A stretch of DNA of 64,000 bases, taken from Sphagnum compactum. Its lineage: Eukaryota > Bryophyta > Sphagnopsida > Sphagnales. Position 1 is the first letter of the stretch. Every line of letters starts with the position of its first letter. Positions 37,371 through 47,629 of the stretch are shown piece after piece. A program made the translations under genes and the position numbers. Below the pieces are notes generated by a model that saw only the letters and a program-made list of their open reading frames with translations, made no database searches and was not told where the DNA came from. Location of the stretch: positions 6,705,207 through 6,769,206 of the forward strand of contig OZ234496.1 of assembly GCA_965153455.1 (NCBI GenBank). The letters are read 5' to 3'.

Positions 37371-37969
37371 TGTTCCCATTGTTCACTAAAAAAGTCTCAT
37401 CTTAGTTGCAAACGACAATACGTATATGACTAATCAAAGGATGAAAACATATTTTGTTGACTTATTCTTTCATCCAAAATTCGTTATCGTTTGCAACTAG
37501 TGTCAATGCGATTTGTCCAACGCGACTATTAAGATTTTAGTTGTAAATGTTACTTGCAACTAAAAATTAGTCGCATGGACCAGTTGCAAAATGACCATTT
37601 TCTACTAGTGATACAATGAGCAAAGTTTAGAGTATGAACCTTAAGCCCTAAAATATATGAACCAAATTCCTATACATTAAATCATAAGGCATAACCTTAA
37701 AAATCCAAATGATATTTTGCCATAAGCCTTATTACAACCCTAACTACACAAACCCTAACAAAAAAAAGTCCTAGTGATATATGTCGTAAACCCAAAAAGC
37801 TATACAAACTATACAAATTATATAATGCAAAATAAACAAATTTAAAAGAACATAGGAAAAAATTTAGAAACCAAAATTTAAAAGTTTTTAACTATGAATA
37901 TTTATTGACAGAAAGAAAATACCTTAATCTTTAAAAACAATCAAATAAATTTGTACAAAATTAAAAGAG

Positions 37970-38240
37970 AAGATATGTCTTTTACCTTTATGTGATCTCT
38001 CCAACCTAATTTTTTCCACTCTCTTTGAAAAAGCTTTGAAAAAGATATAGAATGAAATTGTTTTATTTCACATATGCGTAAACCCTAAAAATTTCCCCCC
38101 AAATTTAGCCTACTTTAAATTAATTACTATACATTTGTGAAAAACTTACTAATTAATTTATGTGTCTCAACCTTAAAACCCTTAAACCATAATCTAATAA
38201 TACATACTTATAATAATTACATGAAAAGATGTATTGTAAT
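37970..38240. repeat. Second copy of the 28,560-28,820 segment
   Basis: The same ordered landmarks as the first copy, about 9.4 kb away in direct orientation on the other side of the transposase remnant. A nearby minus-sense motif (TTGTAATACTTACATATGGG at about 38,339) belongs to the TATTGCA family. Confidence 0.7.
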
Positions 38241-38439
38241 GTCATTCAATAATAAATTAGGTAAACAAAAATTTGGTAAAATATGCATTAACTAAACCAA
38301 AATGGCTGCAATTATGGCATTGTTTCCACTATAAATTGTTTGTAATACTTACATATGGGGACCTATGTTCATCATCCATGAACTAGGGTGAACCTTAATA
38401 AATTGATAAGTAGGATTGGAAGGGGGGTGGGGTTGGAAA

Positions 38440-38810
38440 AAATGAGTAGGTAGTTAATTAGGTATTTGGCTATGTTAAAAACATAGATGGATAGGTAGTT
38501 AGGTGGATAGGCAAGTTAGTACATAAGAAACAAGTTACCTTATCAAGGTGATTAGGTTTGTAAAATATTTATGTCAATAGGTGGTTGTGTATGTATGTAG
38601 GGTAGCTAGGTCAGTAGGGTAGGTAGTTAGTACAGTGGTTAAATTAGTAGGGTATGTAATTAATAGGGTAGCTAGGTTAGTAGGGTAGGTGGTTAGTATA
38701 GTAGCTAGGTCAATAGGATAATTAGTTATTAGGGTAGCTATGTTAGTAAGGGATAATAAATAAGGTACCAAGGTTGGTGCAGTACTTATGAGGGTAGGAA
38801 AATGAGCAAG
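38440..38810. repeat. GTAGGTAGTTAG-type short tandem repeat
   Basis: Degenerate repeats of TAGGGTAGGTAGTTAGTA and TAGCTAGGTTAGTAGGG. Reading it in protein gives only repeat-encoded ORFs. Confidence 0.75.
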
Positions 38811-38927
38811 GTAGTTATGTGTGAAGTCAGGTCTAGGGGAAAAACGGCCAAAAACCCAAAAAAAAAGAAAAAAAATACAGTGGTCAGTAGCAAAAAGAAA
38901 TAGATTTTGATGAACCCCATGTGGTGT

Positions 38928-39122
38928 CGAATGAAAAAATGCAGCCCATCTAATGGACAGAACGGCGAACTAGTGCATTGGTAGCTGCTGGTTCACTCTG
39001 GCCCACAAGTTGGAGGTTGCTAAACAAATTATAGGATCCATGAAATTGGCCAAAGTGAACTAGCAACCACTAGTGTACCAGTTGGCCGTTCTATCCATAG
39101 GATGGGCTGCGTTTCTTCATCT
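38928..39122. repeat. Foldback (inverted repeat) element, about 75-bp arms
   Basis: Left arm 38,928-39,003 (GCAGCCCATCTAATGGACAG, then a GGTTCACTCTGGCC end) pairs with right arm 39,047-39,122 (GGCCAAAGTGAACTAGCAAC and the matching GGATGGGCTGC). About 45 bp separate them. The inner ~35 bp of each arm is the dispersed motif also found at 24,636 and 42,690. Confidence 0.85.
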
Positions 39123-39339
39123 GGTTCTTGACCCTGTGTTAACCCAACATTCTACCACAGTCAACCTTTTTGGGCTGTTGACCTTTGACCCTTTTATTTT
39201 TTTTGTGTTTTTTTCCCAACCCTGACCATACTACCTTCCAACTTAATCATCCTAACTACTTTATTGACCTAGCTACATTATTGACTTGCATCTTGGCTCT
39301 ACCTACCAACCAGTTACCTATCTACCTTTTATTTTTTCA

Positions 39340-40260
39340 TGGCTAAACCTATATCTCTTAGCTAAATTTTCGCCTTTTGGCACAACTTTTAAAAATTTTT
39401 TTTGGTTAAACCTATATTTCTTGGCTAAAATGTTTCCTTTTGGCACAACTTTTAATTCTTCTTGGCTAAACCATTTCCTTTTGGCACAACTTTAAACTCT
39501 TATTGACTAAACCAATATCTCCTGGCTAAACCTTTTTTTTTGGCACAACTTTTAACTTTTCTTGGTTAAACCTCCATCTTTTCATGGTTAAACATTTACA
39601 TGTTGACAAAATCTTTCTATTTGTTTAGCTAAACATCTATACCTTGGCAAAACCTTTACTTTTTAACAAAACCTATATATATATATATTTAATTAAACCT
39701 CTACCTTTTGGAAAAAATTCTAACTTTTTAAAGCTCAACCTATATCTCTTGACAAAAATTTCATTTATTCATGGCTAAACCATTACACGTTGGCAAAATT
39801 TCTATCTAATCTTGATTAAACTTTTACTTCTTAGCAAACCTTAACCTTTTCTTGGCTATATTTTTACCTTTCAACAAAACCTCTATGAACTTCGTCAAAA
39901 TCACTTTATGAATTTTATTTATTGAAGCTTTCACTTGTTTTGGCGCTCGTAGAAAAGGCCCACCCAATCAGTAAACTTTTATGGCAAAAGAAAAAATAAT
40001 TATTGTGCACATTGGAACTTTAAAAACCTTTACCATTTGAAAAAACTTTGAACTCTTCCTATCTAAACCTCTACCTCTTCGCAAAACCTTTATCTTTTTT
40101 GGGCTAAACTTTTACCTCTTAGTAAAACTTCTATCTCTTCTTGGTTAAGCTTCTACAAATTGGAAATTTTTAAAATTCTTCTTAGCTAAACCTATACATT
40201 TTGGCAAAACTTTATCTTTTCTTGGTTAAATTTTAATATTTAAAAAAAATTTATATTTTC
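39340..40260. repeat. Diverged tandem repeat, about 50-60-bp unit
   Basis: Repeats of CTTGGCTAAACCTATATCTC followed by TTGGC(A)AAACTTTTA(C/A)(C/T)TTTT run for some 900 bp with increasing divergence to the right. No gene. Confidence 0.75.
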
Positions 40261-40499
40261 TTAAATTAATGTAAAGATTACTTTTTCAACAAATGTTTTT
40301 ACAAAACTTTTGGTTACCCTATTGACCTAACCATCTTATTGACATAATTACATTATTCACCTAATTTGTTTTTTATTTGTGTACATACTTACATGTTTAA
40401 CCACCAACCTACCTACGTATTGTTTACTTACCTACCCACCTCCACTAACCTATTTACCTATCATTTACACGATGTTAATGTCTTCCAATGTATGATATA

Positions 40500-41060
40500 C
40501 AAAATATGAAGGTATTGCACTAAATCAATTAACAGCCATTTTAATCATATTTGACCCTGTGATGTTGATAAACAGTAACCTTGAATGTAGGTATTGCACA
40601 TTCGATCAACTTTTTGTGACCCACACATAGGTATTTATTGTTAAAAGTTAAAATAGTTGAAAATCCAATCACAAAATATAATACCCACATATGAAAATAA
40701 TGTCATTTCAAATACAATACACCTCAATAATTATTACATATTTTGTGACCAAAATGTAAGCATTTTTTTTTCTTTTGGATTTTTTTTCTAATTTTTTTTA
40801 CTTTTTCTCCTTAATTTTTTTTTCATGTTCTAAATTATTTTCTTTTATTATTGATCACAATTAGTTTATTTCTTCTAATCTGCTATTCTTTTTTAGTCAT
40901 CATTTTTTTCATCGAACATGCATATTTTATGCCCAACATTTAGGTATTGCACAAACCATCCAAAATAATTAGCTAACATTTTATGCTTCAAATGTGGGTA
41001 TTGCAAAATCATTTAAACAAAATTAATGTTTATTTTGTGACCCTTATGCAAGTATTTCAC
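40500..41060. repeat. TATTGCA motif block (right)
   Basis: GGTATTGCAC, AGGTATTGCACATTCG, TTTAGGTATTGCACA and GTGGGTATTGCAAAATC occur in plus sense, with one minus-sense copy (AATACCCACATATG). This is the right-most block of the family centred on the MULE transposase remnant. Confidence 0.75.
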
Positions 41061-41985
41061 ATTGAACTTTATGTTTTTGAAGTTCTTTTAATGCAATAAT
41101 GCAACATTGCAATATGTTTCAAATTCATATTTTTAAGGAAAATTTCAACAAAGTATTAATGCAATGTTCACATTCAAAGCATGTAAACATAATACAAATG
41201 TGAGGTTATAATTACAATAAGACAAAACTTGTATGTATTGATGCAAGTATCACATCTATTGAAACTTTTTAGAATGTCCAAAAATTTGAAAACATGAACT
41301 CCATGCCATTGTTTATGCCAAAGAAACCTAAGTAAAATATGCATGCAGTTTTTTAACTTCAAGAGCCACCTTTCTAAACCTATTTTCATTAGGCATCATG
41401 TCTTACGTTCATCGATAAGTTTTTGTTGTCGTAATCACTTTAATAACATGTTGATGAATGTAATGGTAATAGTGATACAATTGGAGTTGAATGACATTGG
41501 TTACAAATTGGTATTTCATAGTTATTCAAAGTCTACATCAAACACATGATACACATTAATATGAAAATTTGAAAAATATAAACCAAACCCCAAAAAATTA
41601 CATGGGTATGAACATATATAGTCTATTGGATTTTTTTAAAAATGAAAATTGGAAAAAATGGAAATAAGAAATAAAAGAAATAGAAAAACAAACTTCATCT
41701 TTTGGAATTTTGAAGACCAAAAAGAATAGAAAAATAGAGGGGAAAAAAAGAAATATTTAGGACAAACATAATAAAAGGAAAAAAAATCTTCTAGCATTTA
41801 GAAAATAGAAAAAAAGGAAAACTAAGGCAAAAAAAAAAAAAACATCTTCTTATTCTTAAAGGAAAAAAAAGGAAAAAAAAACTAGAATTCTTCTCTTTGA
41901 ATTAACAATAACAAGAAAAAAAATTAAAATCTCTTGTAGAATTTTTAAAGTAAAAATAACTAGGAAAACAAGAGAGAAATAAAAA
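41061..41985. other. A-rich spacer
   Basis: No gene. From 41,630 the sequence is mostly A-rich with GGAAAAAAAA-type runs. Confidence 0.5.
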
Positions 41986-41989
41986 TCTT

Positions 41990-42655
41990 TGTCTTTTTTT
42001 TTTTTTTTCTTTTCCTCTTTTTTATTTATTTCGATTTCCTTGTCTTTTATTCTTTTATCTTCTTTTCTTTCTTTTCTTTCTTTTCTTTTTTGCTTCTACT
42101 TTCAAACCAAAACAAAAAAATAAAAAACAAGGAAAAGGATAAAAGGATACCTTGTGTGATGTGTATAACTAATGATGATGCAACAAGAAGTGACAACAAG
42201 CACAACAATGTGATGAAAAAAAAGAAAATGCTTGAAGAGGGAAAAGGAAAACAAAAAAAGAAAGAAATGATAAAAAAAATTGTAATAATAGAGGAAAACA
42301 AAGAAACAAAAGATGAAAAATAAAAACTAAAATAGCAAAAAAATGAAAAATAAATGATAAGAAAAAAAATCTATAGCACAAACAAAAGAGAAGAAAAATA
42401 AAATAAAATAATAGTAATATAAAAAAAAGAAGAAAAATGATGAAGAAAAAGCTAGAGCAATGGAAGAGAAGAAGATGATGGTGGAAGAGAAGAGAAAGAA
42501 GGAACAAAGAGGAGAAGAAGAAAAAAAGAACAAAGATGAGAAGAAGAAAGAAAGAACGAAAGAGGAGAAGAAGAAGAAGGAAGAGGAGGGACAAAAAGGG
42601 GAGAATTCTTTTGAAATCTCAAAGAAAGGTGGGCCAATGAAAAAAAAAAAAAAAA
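41990..42655. repeat. Polypyrimidine tract followed by long homopurine tract
   Basis: 41,990-42,092 is nearly all pyrimidine (TTTTCTTTTCTTTCTTT). From about 42,200, and most strongly at 42,425-42,600, the plus strand is nearly all purine (GAAGAAGAAGGAAGAGGAGG), with few interruptions. Long frames on both strands are Lys/Glu-rich or Phe/Ser/Leu-rich repeat artefacts, not genes. Confidence 0.8.
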
Positions 42656-42689
42656 CCCCACCTCAATGTTTAGTTTGATTTAGGTTAAA

Positions 42690-42771
42690 TGGTTTGGGTT
42701 CATCCCAAAACAGTCAAAACAGTCTCATCCACAACCGGTGCATTGGTGGGTGCTGGTTCACTCTGGCCCAT
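42690..42771. repeat. Dispersed repeat, inverted relative to the copy at 24,636
   Basis: GGTTCATCCCAAAACAGTC, then CCGGTGCATTGGTGGGTGCT and GGTTCACTCTGGCCCA. It is the complement of the 24,636-24,716 sequence over about 80 bp. The 38,928-39,122 foldback carries two more copies of its core. Confidence 0.75.
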
Positions 42772-42779
42772 GAAATTAA

Positions 42780-43483
42780 GGTTTGGATCATGTTTTTATT
42801 AGTGACTGGGACTGGAACTGGTGATTTATTGTCGATTACTGGTTAGTTCCAGTCCCTGTTTTTTAATTATAAAATATCTCAATTTAGTTTCGGTTCCACA
42901 CATAACTAGAATTCAGTTCCAAGTCCAGTTCTTCAATTTTGATTATGAAAAGTAATCCCAATTCAAATCTGGTTGTTTCTAACTGGAACTAACAATTATT
43001 ACCCATTGAGGAAGGTACTTGTACAACACTGGAAAAAAAACTTATTTATAATGCAAAAAAAATTGAAAACACATTTTACAATGGAAAAACGAAAAAACAC
43101 ATTTTGTAATGAGAAATCATGTTTTTCCAACTTGTTCTCAAAAGAAGTTCACAAAATAGCAAGAAATTGCTGCCAATTTTTTTATACTGTGACCGCAATA
43201 GTAATATCAGGGTGCCCATGGGAATGTCTACTAATTTACTTGTTTCCTTACAGGAGATGACAAGGTGAAATCGACAAAGACCTCACTCAGGACTCCATAG
43301 CTGCCTGAGTGTACACATGCAAGGGACATATAGGAGGTATTGAGGGATGACAGTCTTGTGATGAGGCTCAACTAGTGTTTTTTTTTTGGAGTTTTTTTCA
43401 AAATAGTAAAAATAAATAAAAATTCCCATGTTTTCTGATCCCCGATTTATTTTAAATAAGAATTTTCAAATCATCAGATTCTA
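42780..43483. other. Intergenic, with GGTTCCAGT-rich low-complexity sequence
   Basis: Repeated GTTCCAGTCC/ACTGGAACT words at 42,800-42,990. The same flavour appears on the other side of element D (47,865-47,960) and at 63,820-63,960. No gene. Confidence 0.45.
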
Positions 43484-44184
43484 TATCACTACTAGGAAAA
43501 TGTGGTGTAGTTCACTAGGCTATTTCATTGTGCAACCATAAAAGTGAATTAAGTTCACTATAATTTCACTGCCCTTACCTTCATTGGTGAAAATGGTTCA
43601 CTATATGGTGTACATGTTTACTAAGGGTGAAGTTTGTTTACTAGGTTTGTTTCTTTAACATTATTAAAATAATTATTGAAAAATCTTTAGTTAATTGGGC
43701 TCAGGGCATTAGTAAATTAATTAGTTAAATGTGACATATTTTATCTATATATTCCCATTTTAAGCATTGATCATGCGTTTGATGATTATTTTCACCTACA
43801 TTTTTACTCTTGCTTTTGGGGGAGGGAAAAATTATGGATGTGGTGGAAAAATAATGGCTTGACTTTCTTGTGCACGATATTGAGGTAGCATGCAGAAGAC
43901 AAAAATCACTCATTCCCATGTGGGACAAAAAAATATGAAGCTTTTAAATCCTTAAGTTGTGAGATGTCCAACATATGCTAGGTCCATATTGAACTTTTGA
44001 TGATGCTCCAAATACATGTGTGAATGTGGATTAGCTAAGGCCATAGCCAAAATCACTGCATGTTTGTTTTTCCTGCATAAACAGTAGGTTCAACATGGGT
44101 ATTCAGTTGAGGCATTGTTGAGAGTCTAGATGTTGGCCATCATCTGTGGACAAGCAAAACACAACAGGCCTCCTCAGGCCAACA

Positions 44185-44370
44185 GCCCTTACATACATGT
44201 ATAATGGGCTTGGTAGGCCTAGCCCTTATGTATTATGGAATGGGACTGGTTGGGCTAGCCCTTATGTACTATGGAACAAGCTTCAGAAGGCCGAGCTTCA
44301 TAAGGCTGATGCTTACATACTATGGAACCAAGCTTCATAGAGCCAGCCCATACTTACTATGGAATGGGTA
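44185..44370. repeat. Short repeat within element D
   Basis: CCCTTATGTA(T/C)TATGGAA(T/C) recurs about four times, with variants such as CTTACATACTATGGAACC, at spacings of 37-60 bp. It produces a repetitive frame (PSPYVLWNG) of no evident function. Confidence 0.65.
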
Positions 44371-44574
44371 TGCTTTGCAAAGCACTTGCATGATTGGTAA
44401 ACCCATTAATGCTTAGATTCTCCTGTAAGAGGGGCATGGAATCTTTCCAACAAGCTATAAGTTATGCCCACTGAAATAAAGGCCCCAAAGGAACTCCAAG
44501 AAACAGAAAACAACATAATGATACTGGCAGAATTGACAAATATATATCCAACCACTTCAATGCCTCAATTGGAG

Positions 44575-44818
44575 TTGGCATTTTCTTCTCACTAATTTTC
44601 TCATATTTCTGCTTCTCAGTCCCTGCCTTTTTAACCCTTGCCAGGATAGATTGGCACAACCAACAACAGTAAAAATGTTTCAGAGAAAACATCTATCGTT
44701 GCAATAAAATCAACATCTTAGATTGAAATTAGAAGAAAAAAACTTGGAACACACTAACGTGCCTCGCAAGAGGTACATGAGCACATAGCCCAGAGACTCC
44801 AAGTCATCCTTTCTGCTC
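44575..44818 (-). pseudogene. Captured fragment of a casein kinase 1 gene
   Basis: Two exon-like pieces on the minus strand match the C-lobe of plant casein kinase 1. SRKDDLESLGYVLMYLLRG is at 44,818-44,755. KKAGTEKQKYEKISEKKMPT (and TPIEAL) is at about 44,630-44,570. Both are in the correct order and separated by a short intron with a GTTAG-type donor. In the second piece the preceding WQGLK residues lie in another frame, so one base has been gained or lost. No catalytic residues are included, so the fragment cannot be an active kinase. It lies inside CACTA element D. Confidence 0.85.
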
Positions 44819-45079
44819 TGTTTTGAGAAACATACAAGCATCCATTATGGATAAATTGAGATGAAACTTGTCAGATCACAAAGAACATCATTCTCAATCA
44901 TACATCAAGTTCCTCAAAGAAGATTATTATTCAGCCAGAAAAAAAGAACATTTGGAACAAGTTCAACATGGTTCCAACTGACCAATCCCAAGATGTGTAT
45001 TGATGCTGGCATAGCAGGCGGTTTCTGTTAAGTTCTTGTTTTCCTTGGAAATATGCAGCTAAACTTAATTAATTTTAAC

Positions 45080-45613
45080 CAACACACCAGGAATAGAAAT
45101 AAGTATTGCCCAGGCTAGAGTTCAACCAGAAGCTTTTCGAAGTTGAAACTCTAGCGCTTATCCCTGCCAAATCAGCCTGGTTCCCTCTTTCGGTTGCTGG
45201 AAATTCTGAATGGGAGTCACTTTCATACTCTGTATGCAATGTAACCTGGATATGGTAAAACCACTCATCAGTACACAATCTTGGATGACCACCACCATAT
45301 GTTTGTTGAACATAGAAGGGAAAAAGCAACAAAGAAACTCTAGATAATATGTACAACAGATTACCAAGGCTAATGATGATGGTTTTCTGCCTTCAAAACT
45401 TTGCAGAAGTTCTTCTTCCTGAGTTGAAGATTGCATATGCAAATCCATCCCGACTTCCTCTCCACCACCATTCCTTGTGAATGTTAATAAGGTTCTTTGA
45501 TCTTGGAGGAGGTTTTCACCACGATCTGACACTGCAGCAATAATAGCTGATTTTTCCTCAATAGCAAGTGCTTTCATCTCAATCTCCAAGCCATTATCAC
45601 TCCCCTTCTGCAA
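45080..45613 (-). pseudogene. Captured exons of an unidentified gene
   Basis: A minus-strand frame (45,613 to about 45,362) reads KGSDNGLEIEMKALAIEEKS and continues for about 80 codons. After a probable short intron (acceptor before about 45,246) a second piece follows (TEYESDSHSEFPATERGNQA, about 40 codons). The composition is protein-like and unlike the surrounding AT-rich DNA. I do not recognise the parent gene. It is enclosed by element D between the kinase and carrier fragments. Confidence 0.5.
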
Positions 45614-45617
45614 AATT

Positions 45618-46190
45618 ATGTTTGATGTTGTAAGAAAACTTGGGGTCCTGGGTCTCTACAGAGGAGCAGGCATCACTATGGCCCGAGATGTCCCAAGCTC
45701 AGCTATTTTTTTCACTTGCTATACATTTTTACAACAGTTCTATCTTGATCAAAACTTCATGGCCGGATGTCTAGCTGCCATTCCAGCCACTGTCTTAGTC
45801 ACACCGATGGACATTATCATGACTCGCTTGCAGGTGTGAACTCATTTTGGTACCACTCTTTCCTTCTCAATATTTTGTGTTGTATTCATCGTTTGTGCAG
45901 ATTATCAACATGAATGTTTATATATCATGCGTTATAGATTATACAGTTGTGTAGTAGTGAGGAGCATCAATGGTGTTCAAGTTGATTGATGAGAACTGTT
46001 GTTGGAGCAGAAAGAACCAACTCCAGGAGAAGAACCATACAGGGATTGGCTGCAGTGTTTGCAATTGCTCATAGAAAGGGAAGGACCTCAAGCTCTCTTC
46101 AAGGGTAGCCTTGTGCGGGTCATACGAACGAGCCCTTAGTTTGGGATCACACTCACACTCTACAGTTTGTTTTTCAATGGGTCCTAGGAT
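45618..46190 (+). pseudogene. Captured fragment of a mitochondrial carrier (SLC25) gene
   Basis: The first exon (45,618-45,833) reads MFDVVRKLGVLGLYRGAG, then ARDVPSSAIFFTCYTFL and TPMDIIMTRLQ. This is the end of one carrier repeat and the start of the next, with the PxD-type signature (PMDIIMTR). It closes at a good donor, CTTGCAG|GTGTGA. After an intron the next exon (about 45,995-46,190) continues with PYRDWLQCLQLLIEREGPQA, LFKGSLVRVIRTSP, a TAG stop at 46,137, then FGITLTLYS, the usual final-helix region. The stop stands where carriers of the aspartate/glutamate-like group have SPQFG, so it is a CAG-to-TAG change. Truncated and inactive; captured by element D. Confidence 0.85.
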
Positions 46191-47480
46191 CTTTCTACAT
46201 ATACTGCACACATTTTGGCACTAGAAAGCACATGAGGCAGCCTATTGATGTGAGTTTACATGTTACTAATGTTCTGGCAGATGGTGAAACCATTAACAGA
46301 GACAACAACATACTTACAAGACAACAAGATAGAGTTTTAGCAGGAAAATCGAGCCAACAAGATGGAAAACAATTTATGGGTAGTGGACAAAAGATCTATT
46401 TGCCAACAAAATCACCTTGTGAGAGTTCTCTTAAACCAAGTCTTGGGAATTATGCAGAAGATATTTGCTTAGTAGTGTAGATTGATATTGTGTTCAGCAT
46501 GCTAATTGTTATTAAGAAAATTGACTGCCTAACTCTACACAACCCTGTAAAGAACCTGCTAGTATAAATTTGAAAAAACCCTGTTCATTAATTATAATCA
46601 TGGTGATGCTCAATTGTTTGTTTAGATTGCTTTTTAGTTTTTACAAATGCATTCAGTACACTTCATTGGTAATTTCATGTTTTTTATCTAGTAAGTTATA
46701 AACATGTTATGGCATTGATTTTCTTCGATTGAATGCTTACAGTTCATGGTGGTTGGTGGTCTCCAAGCATCAAATGAGGGCATGATTGTGAGACTATATA
46801 GATTCCAAACATTAGTTTACCATCAGTGTTGAACAAAATTTGACTCAGAAGACCCATTGGCACATTAAGACCCACTTTGGAATAAGCCACTTGGATGTTG
46901 AAACAATATAATTGTATGGAATTTGGCTTGTTGGAGACTATAATTTCAATTTCTATTAGCTTTCCTCTTATCCACCTATCTTCTCTCAATTTTTTTGTTT
47001 CACCAAATTTGTTTCACTCAAATTGTCCATTGTCATAAATTTATTGATGTGGTGTGTCTAGGTAGTCTAGGGCAACAAAATGTCATCCAAGGGTAATGGT
47101 GACTCTTCATTTGTATAAATTGCAAGCACACTGGAAGTTCAAACAAGGATTATCAAACCTTACAAGTTTCTATGCATGTTTCTATACTTGTCATCTTGAG
47201 TTTTTAGATGGACACATGGAAATTACAAGATGAAAATATTATGGAGTTAATTACCCATATTTAATGGTTAACAGATGGAAAAATCTCCCTAAATCAACCA
47301 ACCATAATTTGTGAAAAAACTTTCCTGAATTAACTAAACACAATATGAAAAAACAATTTAAATTAATTAATCACACCGGGTGAAAAAACCCTCTTAATTG
47401 ACTAGTGTTGTAGGTTGATTTAACTAATAGGTGTAATTTCCACCTGAATTTGGGCATCACTTATTACCATCTTGTTTCAC
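46191..47480. other. Right part of element D, unassigned
   Basis: Contains an 82-codon frame (46,232-46,480 plus; NVLADGETINRDNN) that I do not recognise and that could be another captured piece, followed by AT-rich sequence and subterminal AGTGAA repeats. Confidence 0.4.
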
Positions 47481-47629
47481 TAGCTTAATTGACCTGTCCG
47501 TAGCAACTGGTCCCCGTTCACTAGGGGGTTAACATGTTTTACCATGATTTCCTATAGTGAATCTGTCCTAGTTCATTCAAATCTTAGTGAAATACAAGGT
47601 GAACTTGGCCACATTTCCTAGTAGTGTAT

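Larger units (their letters stand above)
34933..37610. mobile_element. CACTA non-autonomous element B
   Basis: The left end is CACTAGTAGAAATTGG and the complement of the right end is CACTAGTAGAAAATGG, flanked by an exact 3-bp duplication ATA (34,930-34,932 and 37,611-37,613). Subterminal TTGCAACTA and TAGTTGCAA repeats crowd both ends (for example 34,970-35,080, 36,815-36,855 and 37,490-37,595), as expected for transposase-binding repeats of this superfamily. The 2,678-bp interior is very AT-rich and has no transposase frame. A CCTA tract and CACGTG boxes lie near the right end. It is nested within the MULE repeat territory. Confidence 0.9.
43487..47626. mobile_element. CACTA element D carrying captured gene fragments (Pack-CACTA)
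   Basis: The left end is CACTACTAGGAAAATGTGG and the complement of the right end is CACTACTAGGAAATGTGG, an almost perfect inverted pair. An exact TAT duplication flanks them (43,484-43,486 and 47,627-47,629). Subterminal AGTGAA/TTCACTA repeats occur at both ends. No transposase is present in the 4,140 bp. Instead it holds intron-containing pieces of at least two unrelated host genes on opposite strands (casein kinase 1, minus; mitochondrial carrier, plus) and a third exon-like piece (minus). Confidence 0.9.

Noticed and set aside
28560-38240. LTR retrotransposon bounded by the 260-bp direct repeats
   Set aside because: The repeats do not start TG or end CA, no primer-binding site or reverse transcriptase frame was seen between them, and the enclosed gene is a DNA-transposon transposase.
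42047-42678. Lys/Glu-rich and Phe/Ser/Leu-rich frames up to 141 codons
   Set aside because: They come from the homopurine/homopyrimidine tract; open frames occur on both strands with the same low complexity.
42779-42799. Right end of another CACTA element (TTTTTATTAGTG)
   Set aside because: No matching left end or 3-bp duplication could be found, so the similarity is probably chance.
44146-44416. Frames with repeated PSPYVLWNG
   Set aside because: They arise from a short nucleotide repeat inside CACTA element D, in two overlapping frames, with no domain.
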